Positions 1 through 4,947 of a DNA stretch of 6,325 nt are shown piece by piece. A program made the translations under genes and the position numbers. The DNA is from Lentisphaeria bacterium (GTDB taxonomy: Bacteria; Verrucomicrobiota; Lentisphaeria; Victivallales; JAUVCU01), in NCBI GenBank assembly GCA_030590715.1, contig JAUVCU010000095.1, positions 1 to 6,325 of the forward strand, written 5' to 3'. The notes under the pieces are model-generated. The model was given only the letters and a program-made list of their open reading frames with translations, ran no database searches and had not been told where the DNA came from. Every line of letters starts with the position of its first letter. The first letter of the stretch is position 1.

Positions 1-482
1 TGATCTTCGATATCGAATCTAAAGGATTCCTGGGTCTTAAGGACATGGGGACTGCTGCAGATACATGGACAATGAAACTTAAAACTGAAGTTGCATTCGC
101 TAAAAAAGCTAAGAAATTCGCTATCGGTGGAATCGAAGAGAAATTTGTTACTACTGAAGTTAACAAAGTTCCTTTCCTTGGAAGCATCCCGATTCTTGGA
201 ACGCTTTTCTCATCAGAGAAAGAGGTTGTACAGTCTAAGCGCTACGTAGCAGTATGTAACGTTCAGCGTACTAAAGGTAGCTTCAACGCTCCTACTAAAA
301 CGCTTAAAGCTCTTGGTGAAGCCCAAGACGTTCTTTACCGCGAAAAAGCTGGTGAGAACCGTCCAACAATCACACCTTTTAACGACCAGTTCGTTATTGA
401 TCCAACAAAAAGCGTAGAAGAGTCAAAAGCTAAAGCAATAGAATCAATCGAATTCGATAAAGAAGCTCTATTGAATCGATAG
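1..482 (+). CDS. Secretin-like outer-membrane protein, C-terminal part (5' end outside window)
   Basis: The open frame runs from base 3 without a stop to TAG at 480-482, so the ATG at 45 is internal and the gene begins upstream. The visible 159 residues hold the end of a secretin domain: the GGIEEK segment, then KVPFLGSIPILGTLFSS, the family's VPxLGxIPxLGxLF signature, then a beta-strand (YVAVCNV). Secretins form multimeric outer-membrane channels of type II/III secretion and type IV pilus systems. A further ~80-residue tail ends in EALLNR. The protein is a close paralogue of the 585-residue protein encoded at 2410-4167: by hand alignment 43 of 61 residues match around the secretin signature and 25 of 44 in the last stretch. 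The family call is firm for the domain. Which system it serves is unknown, since no secretion-machinery genes are visible. Confidence 0.82.
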   Translation, partial: IFDIESKGFLGLKDMGTAADTWTMKLKTEVAFAKKAKKFAIGGIEEKFVTTEVNKVPFLGSIPILGTLFSSEKEVVQSKRYVAVCNVQRTKGSFNAPTKTLKALGEAQDVLYREKAGENRPTITPFNDQFVIDPTKSVEESKAKAIESIEFDKEALLNR

Positions 483-492
483 ATTTTTATAC

Positions 493-540
493 CTTTACAA
501 ATCTGGGGTATTCTTAGTGATATCCCTTTTTTGTAAAAAG
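493..540 (+). other. Long imperfect hairpin just after the secretin gene
   Basis: Starting 10 bases after the stop codon, CTTTACAAA (493-501) pairs with TTTGTAAA (530-537) plus G540 after a two-base bulge. Inside it GGGGTAT (505-511) pairs with ATATCCC (520-526) with one G-T pair. It could be a first weak terminator or an mRNA-stabilising 3' structure. The run of T lies inside the right arm rather than after it, so it is not a typical intrinsic terminator. The downstream gene's 3' region has a different hairpin in a comparable position (4214-4243). Confidence 0.4.
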
Positions 541-577
541 AGGTTTTCCATTCTCCTCTCTCCAAATAATAAATGAT

Positions 578-606
578 TTTTGAGAAGTTGATGGTGTCCT
601 TTCCGG
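578..606 (+). repeat. Conserved 3' block, copy 1 (partner at 4260-4288)
   Basis: These 29 bases match 4260-4288 at 27 positions; the differences are at 583 and 587. The block includes unpaired sequence upstream of the terminator plus the left arm and loop of the terminator hairpin. It lies 95 bases after the stop codon here and 92 bases after it in the other copy. Around it, an AAGAGG motif and a following pyrimidine-rich stretch are also shared, so the whole 3' region appears homologous to that of the 585-codon gene. Confidence 0.8.
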
Positions 607-622
607 GGCACTATCACTTTTT
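590..622 (+). terminator. Intrinsic terminator of the upstream secretin gene
   Basis: GATGGTGTCC (590-599) pairs with GGGCACTATC (606-615), with two G-T pairs and a 6-base loop, followed by ACTTTTT. It is a less perfect version of the terminator at 4272-4305. It should end transcription of the gene finishing at 482 and isolate the next unit. Confidence 0.75.
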
Positions 623-659
623 ATATACCTAAAGCAGCATAGCCGCAACCAAAGTTATA

Positions 660-690
660 CCTCTCAGCGCCCTTTGCGCCTCAGCGAGGA
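660..690. repeat. GC-rich patch with internal repeat CTCAGCG
   Basis: A short GC-rich island stands out in AT-rich surroundings. It has two copies of CTCAGCG (663-669 and 680-686) around CCCTTTGCGCC, and GCGC on either side of CCTTT can form a small hairpin. It resembles the short 'TTTGCGCC/CTCTGCG'-type sequences I recall from spacers of many environmental bacterial genomes. That resemblance is from memory, and no second copy is present in this window. Confidence 0.35.
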
Positions 691-1110
691 GTAAAATATT
701 TTGGCCTAAACACGCAAGACTTTTTATGGAATAATCTATGTTTCTTTCCTTAAAAGAGTTCTTTTTTTTCCGCATTGCCTCTTTCTAAATTCAAGAAGAT
801 TATCGTTGCATTTTTTATCTATTGGCCGATTCCTATACTAGTATTTGTGGGTTTTTAAAAAAAAACCTCGCCTTTGTCTTTTTTTCTTTGTACAATTCAG
901 CTTTTTATGATAAATATGTTACTTGCATATTTGTGAGCTATTTGCTTCGTAGTTTAATTATTTGTTAAATAAAACTTCTCAAAAACTAATACTAAATGAA
1001 TGGACGAATCTTAACTTGGAAAGAGCCTTTTTATTTACTTACTCGCTATAGGTAAGTTTAATAAACTGGTTGGTTAAGAGGCAAGTGTATTCATTCTTGT
1101 TCAACAAAAG

Positions 1111-1117
1111 AAAGGGG
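1111..1117 (+). promoter_or_regulatory. Ribosome binding site that questions the 1120 start
   Basis: AAAGGGG ends only two bases before the ATG at 1120 but eight bases before the in-frame GTG at 1126. A third in-frame start, ATG at 1132, is 14 bases away. Spacing favours GTG 1126. Starting at 1126 or 1132 would also give a signal peptide that begins closer to its lysines. The coding feature keeps the longest form. Confidence 0.55.
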
Positions 1118-1119
1118 TA

Positions 1120-2376
1120 ATGAAAGTGGAAATGAAAAAACTATTAATGGCAGGAGCTAGTCTTTGTGTCGTGCTTGGTTTGGCCGATTCGGGTAAAGCC
1201 GCTGAAACACGTGAGGTGACTATCCTTCAAGACACCGGCGCTAACCGAATGATAACTAAAACATATGATCTACAGAACTCGAAAGCTGCAGACGTACTAC
1301 CATTCGTCAGTGGAGCAATTGAAGCAGTGGATTCCTCAGGAAGCATCAAAAGCCTTAACTACTCAAAAGGTGGACGCCAGATCCTTGTTGTAACAATGCG
1401 TGCAGATCGTGTTAAGCAGATTGATGACGTGATCAAAAAACTTGACAAGCCGGGTCTAAATGGAACTGGTATCTACAACTTCTCTTACTCTTTCAAATAC
1501 CGTGATGCAGATGCAGAGCTTGGGAACAAAGGTGAAGCAGACGGTGGTTTAAGAAACTTAATCGAAAAAGTCATGGACAGTAGCGATGCAACATACTTTA
1601 TTGATGAGTCCAGTGTGTACTTCAAAGATTCAAAATCAGATGGTAGCGGATACTTGAAAGTTTTTGAAGAGCTGGATAAGCCGGTTCCACAGGCAGAAAT
1701 AACAATTAAACGCTATGAAGTCTTCGAAGATGACTTCATGGATCTTGGTGTCAACTACAACCAGTGGCAGAATCTTTATAAAGCTGAGTGGTTTGACTAC
1801 ACATGGGGCCGTACTGGCGATCTAGGCTGGGAGGGTGACTCAAATATCAAAGTACCTCTAGTTCAAACAAATAAGGGGCAATTCTTTGGAGGGGCATTTG
1901 ATTTCTATATGAATGCATCATTCCTACGGATGGCTAACAAGCTTGACAAAGATATAAAAATGACTCAGGCTTCTATCGTTGTGCGTAACAACTCAAGCCT
2001 TGACCCGGAGCTGTCTGTCGGTGACCTTAACTTCAAAATACGTCCTACGGTTTACCAGCCGAACAACTTGGTTCAGGCAAGGGTTTGGATCACAGGCGAA
2101 GATGGAGATGATAAAGAATACTACTTCACACGCTGCAAAATCAGAACAAATGAAGAAACAACGATCTTCCACTTCAGCGACGAAATCGAAGCAGAAGAAT
2201 ATGTTGGTATTCCATGGCTTGGAGACATTCCTGTACTGAAATACCTGTTCGGACGCGAAATCTCGGTTAAGCGTAAATTGATCAACTTCATTACAATCAC
2301 AGCTAAGCCAGTGCAGCTGGACACGAATATGAACGAGATGGTCAATGAGACTATATCCAACGCTCAGTTCAAGTAA
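1120..2376 (+). CDS. Exported secretin-like protein, 418 aa, first gene of a secretin pair
   Basis: Residues 1-28 look like a Sec signal peptide: lysines, a hydrophobic stretch LLMAGASLCVVLGLA, and probable cleavage after GKAA. Two N-domain-like repeats follow (about 32-112 and 118-190). Each ends in the helix and LDKP motif that secretin N domains use before the next strand. The secretin domain starts near PQAEITIKRYEVFEDDFMDLG (189-210), continues with an SIVVRNN strand (285-291), and ends with GIPWLGDIPVLKYLF (363-377) and a beta-strand INFITITAKPV. It is shorter than GspD or PilQ, which usually exceed 600 residues, and lacks the long tail of its neighbour. By family knowledge it would insert as an oligomer in the outer membrane. 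It is followed after 33 bases by the second secretin-like gene, so the products probably act together. It could instead be a structural protein that reuses the fold. The true start may be GTG 1126. Confidence 0.8.
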   Translation: MKVEMKKLLMAGASLCVVLGLADSGKAAETREVTILQDTGANRMITKTYDLQNSKAADVLPFVSGAIEAVDSSGSIKSLNYSKGGRQILVVTMRADRVKQIDDVIKKLDKPGLNGTGIYNFSYSFKYRDADAELGNKGEADGGLRNLIEKVMDSSDATYFIDESSVYFKDSKSDGSGYLKVFEELDKPVPQAEITIKRYEVFEDDFMDLGVNYNQWQNLYKAEWFDYTWGRTGDLGWEGDSNIKVPLVQTNKGQFFGGAFDFYMNASFLRMANKLDKDIKMTQASIVVRNNSSLDPELSVGDLNFKIRPTVYQPNNLVQARVWITGEDGDDKEYYFTRCKIRTNEETTIFHFSDEIEAEEYVGIPWLGDIPVLKYLFGREISVKRKLINFITITAKPVQLDTNMNEMVNETISNAQFK

Positions 2377-2394
2377 TTTGATTACAGAATAAAT

Positions 2395-2400
2395 AAAGGA
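2395..2400 (+). promoter_or_regulatory. Ribosome binding site for the 585-codon gene
   Basis: AAAGGA lies nine bases before ATG 2410, a standard spacing. It supports 2410 over the second in-frame ATG at 2416. The gap between the two genes is 33 bases and contains no terminator. Confidence 0.7.
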
Positions 2401-2409
2401 ATTGAAAAA

Positions 2410-4167
2410 ATGAATATGAATTTTGCAAAATATATTGCTCTTGGTGGTTTTGCCCTTTCCCCACTAGCTACAATGGCAGGCGGTGATGGACCCGGGCAAC
2501 CATGGGAAGCTCCTGCGGCCAACGGAACTCAGTTCCACACTCAGGTTCGCATTGATGTCGATAAAGACACAGACCTGGTTATTATCAAGCAGGATGACAA
2601 CATGCCCGGCCGAATGACCAAAGCTTTTGAAGTACAAAATGCTGATGTATATGAACTGCGCCCATATATTCGCGCAGCAATCCAAGGGACACGTATAAGT
2701 GGTGTTGCAGAAAACGTACTTGTAGAATGTGCAAAATACGACGACGGAACAGGAATTCTGGTTGTTACAGCAACAGCAGACCGCTTCGGACCACAGCCAA
2801 ATGGAGGTCAATCAATCGAAGAGCTTGTTCGTGAGCTTGACCAGCCAAACATCACCTCATCTTCAGGCCGTCAGAAAATCATCTTTTTCCCGGAAAATGA
2901 TGATGCAGACTGGGTCGCAGAAATGGTTGACAAACTATTTATTCGTGGTTCTCTAAAAAGCAATGGTTCTGTTTTAACCAGTCAGGATGCAAAAGATGCA
3001 GAGTTGCAGGGCGGACATGAACTAGTCACCTATGATAAAGACCTGAATGCAGTTTACGTTGAAGCAACACCGAACAATGTAGACCGCGTGAAAGCATTCA
3101 TGCAAGACTACGCTGGAGGAACGAATCCATCATACGTAATGTGTGACCTTACTCTGTACGAAGTATCAATGGACAACGATCTTGATTTCGGGAACGACTT
3201 CCTAGCATGGAAAGCCGCAAATCCAACGGCTGCCCTTGAAATTTCAGAGGCACTTGACCAGTATAAAGTAGCTGGGGCGATCGATTCTGAATACGTTGAG
3301 TTCCTTGCATCTAAAGGGTATGCAAAAGCTATCAAAAACTATTCATCATACATCTACGATGATGCTTCCGCAGATATCAAGCGTCTGAAAACATTCCACT
3401 ATGAGACTGATTCTTCAGCCGCTGAATCGACAACTACCACGACAACGACAAGTACAGAATACTGGGATGACACCAACGGAAATAACCTATTTGATGGTTC
3501 TCCTGGGGATACACTAATTGTAACAGATCCTGAAGTCGCTCCACTTGCCGCAGCTTATGATTTCGTTCGAACAGTATCAACCCCGGCAACAACGACGACA
3601 GCTGCAGAGGTAACATATACTCCAGCGACAAAAGTGGTTGGTCTTGAAATCTCTATCGAAGCGAACAAATACGGCAAGGCCGCGACTCTTACCTTTGACA
3701 TCAAAAGTACAGGTATTCAGGGATTCACAAAGACCGGAACACCTATTGATTGGAATTCAGAGATCAAAGCAGAAGTCGCATTTGCCAAGGAGACCAAAAA
3801 CTTTGCAATCGGTGGTATCGAAGAAAAGATCGTCACACGTGAAATCGACAAAGTTCCTTTCTTCGGAAGTCTTCCAATTATTGGGTCATTATTCTCAAAA
3901 GAGGTCAATGTTGTTAAATCACGCAGGATAGTTGCAGTGTGCAACGTTAGACGCATGAATGGAGTCTTCGAACCTTCAGAAAAAGTTAAAAAAGCTGTTG
4001 AGCAGGCTCAAAGCATTCATAAAACAGAAAAAGTTGGAGAAAACCGTCCAACACTGACTCCTTTCAAAGACCAGTTCTTTATGGATGAGGTGAAATCTGT
4101 TGATGAAACTATCGAGCAGACTGTTGATGAAATCAAATATGATACAGAAGCTTTGCTTAACCGATAG
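2410..4167 (+). CDS. Exported secretin-like protein, 585 aa, second gene of the pair
   Basis: A signal peptide occupies residues 1-23, with cleavage probably after TMA. N-domain-like repeats lie at about 55-147, ending in LVRELDQP, and at about 156-235. The secretin domain begins near YVMCDLTLYEVSMDNDLDFG (242-261). It is interrupted by a Thr-rich, low-complexity segment at about 334-407 that contains a run of seven threonines (341-347) and a possible calcium-loop-like DTNGNNLFD (354-362). It resumes with GLEISIEANKYG (411-422) and GGIEEK (468-473), and ends in KVPFFGSLPIIGSLFS (481-496). A tail at about 513-585 follows, containing GENRPT, TPF.DQF and terminal EALLNR. The tail is shared with the paralogue ending at 482 but absent from the 418-residue neighbour. 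In known secretins a C-terminal S domain binds a pilotin lipoprotein; this tail could play that part, which is inference. An outer-membrane channel subunit is the likely role; the substrate is unknown. Confidence 0.83.
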   Translation: MNMNFAKYIALGGFALSPLATMAGGDGPGQPWEAPAANGTQFHTQVRIDVDKDTDLVIIKQDDNMPGRMTKAFEVQNADVYELRPYIRAAIQGTRISGVAENVLVECAKYDDGTGILVVTATADRFGPQPNGGQSIEELVRELDQPNITSSSGRQKIIFFPENDDADWVAEMVDKLFIRGSLKSNGSVLTSQDAKDAELQGGHELVTYDKDLNAVYVEATPNNVDRVKAFMQDYAGGTNPSYVMCDLTLYEVSMDNDLDFGNDFLAWKAANPTAALEISEALDQYKVAGAIDSEYVEFLASKGYAKAIKNYSSYIYDDASADIKRLKTFHYETDSSAAESTTTTTTTSTEYWDDTNGNNLFDGSPGDTLIVTDPEVAPLAAAYDFVRTVSTPATTTTAAEVTYTPATKVVGLEISIEANKYGKAATLTFDIKSTGIQGFTKTGTPIDWNSEIKAEVAFAKETKNFAIGGIEEKIVTREIDKVPFFGSLPIIGSLFSKEVNVVKSRRIVAVCNVRRMNGVFEPSEKVKKAVEQAQSIHKTEKVGENRPTLTPFKDQFFMDEVKSVDETIEQTVDEIKYDTEALLNR

Positions 4168-4213
4168 GTTTTAACATGGGCTGAAGGATACATTTAGAAA
4201 TGCATCTTTCTGC

Positions 4214-4243
4214 AGGGTAAGAGGTCTCATTCAGTCTCACCCT
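4214..4243 (+). other. Hairpin in the 3' region of the secretin operon
   Basis: AGGGT (4214-4218) pairs with ACCCT (4239-4243), and after an A/C mismatch AGA (4220-4222) pairs with TCT (4235-4237). The loop holds the first of two GTCTCA repeats. No T run follows, so it is a 3' structure rather than a terminator. It lies about 30 bases before the conserved terminator block. Confidence 0.35.
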
Positions 4244-4259
4244 TTAAACAAAGAATAGC

Positions 4260-4288
4260 TTTTGTGAATTTGATGGTGTCCTTTCCGG
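4260..4288 (+). repeat. Conserved 3' block, copy 2 (partner at 578-606)
   Basis: 27 of 29 bases match 578-606. Because the identity extends upstream of the hairpin, it is better explained by common descent of the two gene units, or by gene conversion, than by the need for a terminator alone. Confidence 0.8.
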
Positions 4289-4305
4289 ACACCATCATTT
4301 TTTTT
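4272..4305 (+). terminator. Intrinsic terminator of the secretin operon
   Basis: A perfect 10-bp stem, GATGGTGTCC (4272-4281) with GGACACCATC (4287-4296), has the loop TTTCC and is followed by A and eight T. It is the textbook end of the 1120-4167 operon and the intact counterpart of the terminator at 590-622. Confidence 0.92.
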
Positions 4306-4588
4306 GTGCTCAAATAAATTCATTCAGCCTACACTTATTCATATCATTTTTGAGTCTCCGCTTAAGTAGCTCTGAAACTTTTACTTTTTTGCCATATTTA
4401 ATCTGTATACTGTAAGAAGTGGCTGCAAAATTGTGTAGTTGGTAATAAGGGTTTTGAAACTAATCTCTATAGTTGATTTGGTTTCTAATAAGTTATGTTA
4501 AGATGTTTCCTTTTGTTGAATAAACATTATATAAAAGGTAATTTTGATAATTAACTATGAAGCTGTTCTTCTTTACAGGGAATAAAAG
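4306..4588. other. AT-rich spacer; no gene seen
   Basis: About 280 bases between the secretin operon terminator and the cytochrome remnant. I see no plausible coding frame, RNA gene or clear repeat. It should hold the old promoter of the cytochrome gene. TTGAAA (4454-4459), TTGATT (4474-4479) and TATGTT (4494-4499) are promoter-like fragments, but none forms a well-spaced pair. AGGGA at 4577-4581 at its end is a relict ribosome binding site seven bases before the decayed start at 4589. Confidence 0.45.
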
Positions 4589-4931
4589 ATAGAATATTTG
4601 AGCTTATCAGTAATGTTATTAGGTCTCTCAACAGTAAATGCAAAAGACGTTTATAGGTCGCCGGTTACTATTGTTGGCTCTCCTAGTCGAAAGGTATATA
4701 AGTCGATTTACTTGTCGAATGGAGCCGTTGACCTGCGAGGTATGTGTCTTTCTCGTGACGGGAAGTACTCTTGACGCTTATATTTCTTCGGCTCCGTATC
4801 TGTACGATGGAAGAGCCGCGACAATGAAAGATATATTTACAATTTATAATAAAAAAGATGAACATGGTTCAACGTCAGATCTGACTGAACAGGAATTGGA
4901 TGATCTGGTTGAATACGTAAATTCACTATAG
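4589..4931 (+). pseudogene. Remnant of an exported beta-propeller cytochrome c (internal deletion, frameshift, start lost)
   Basis: Two frames each carry part of one gene. From 4589 the frame reads a signal peptide (EYLSLSVMLLGLSTVNA) followed by KDVYRSPVTIVG and AVDLRGMCLSRDGKYS, typical of the opening of YVTN-type beta-propellers, up to a stop at 4772. In the +1 frame, from about 4770 to TAG 4929, it reads SSAPYLYDGRAATMKDIF, then YNKKDEHGSTSDLTEQELDD and LVEYVNSL. This is the characteristic end of a di-haem, peroxidase-like cytochrome c domain. Intact relatives combining these parts would be several hundred residues long, so most of the gene, including the CxxCH sites, has been deleted, with the join near 4765-4775. 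Codon 4589 is ATA at the ideal distance from AGGGA (4577-4581), suggesting that the ATG start has also mutated. A 97-codon frame from ATG 4638 crosses the join, but its first ~44 residues are out-of-frame noise. Confidence 0.8.
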
Positions 4932-4933
4932 AT

Positions 4934-4944
4934 GGAGCAGGGGA
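4934..4944 (+). promoter_or_regulatory. Ribosome binding site of the Rid-domain gene
   Basis: GGAG (4934-4937) lies ten bases and AGGGGA (4939-4944) three bases before ATG 4948. The site sits right after the stop codon of the cytochrome remnant, which implies former cotranscription. No separate promoter is evident in the 16-base gap. Confidence 0.6.
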
Positions 4945-4947
4945 AGT

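Larger units (their letters stand above)
623..1119. other. Long AT-rich spacer before the secretin operon; no gene seen
   Basis: I find no credible coding frame or RNA gene in these ~500 bases. They contain T-rich runs (for example around 760-770 and 879-885), a GC-rich patch at 660-690, and an AT-rich hairpin with GGTTTTT at 850-856 and AAAAACC at 861-867. Two small symmetric sites lie close to the operon: ACTTAC (1037-1042) with GTAAGT (1052-1057), and the palindrome GTTTAATAAAC at 1056-1066. The promoter of the 1120-4167 operon must lie here because a terminator precedes the spacer. TTGTTA (962-967) with TAATAC (987-992) is a weak candidate with a 19-base gap, and I do not regard it as established. 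Confidence 0.5.

Noticed and set aside
45..482. Treating ATG 45 as the start of a small 145-residue protein.
   Set aside because: The frame is open upstream to the window edge, and the residues before it align with the paralogue, so it is an internal methionine.
335..565. Minus-strand and alternative-frame open frames (335-565, 2121-2360, 2464-2811, 3108-3335, 3434-3631, 3717-3956, 5077-5424, 5653-5844).
   Set aside because: All overlap well-supported genes on the other strand, or an adjoining terminator region. Their translations have no recognisable domain, and none has convincing gene context.
577..985. A 13-base inverted repeat (577-589 and 973-985, TTTTTGAGAAGTT and its complement) that could mark the ends of a small transposon-like element.
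   Set aside because: The left copy belongs to the 3' block conserved next to the other terminator at 4260-4288, so it was there before any insertion. The AAATGA copies near the ends are not both adjacent to the repeat, and in AT-rich sequence such a match can be chance.
1159..1170. A lipoprotein signal at Cys16 of the 418-residue protein.
   Set aside because: The residues before the cysteine (ASL) do not fit a lipobox, which needs a small residue just before it. A Sec cleavage after GKAA fits better.
4714..4758. Cysteines in the 4638 frame (TCEVC) as a possible haem-binding CxxCH.
   Set aside because: There is no histidine after the second cysteine, and this part of the frame is noise; the true frame there reads AVDLRGMCLSRDGKYS.
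4638..4931. A genuine 97-residue small protein starting at ATG 4638.
   Set aside because: Only its last ~50 residues resemble a protein family. The preceding part is out of frame with clear propeller-type coding sequence, so the frame crosses a deletion join.
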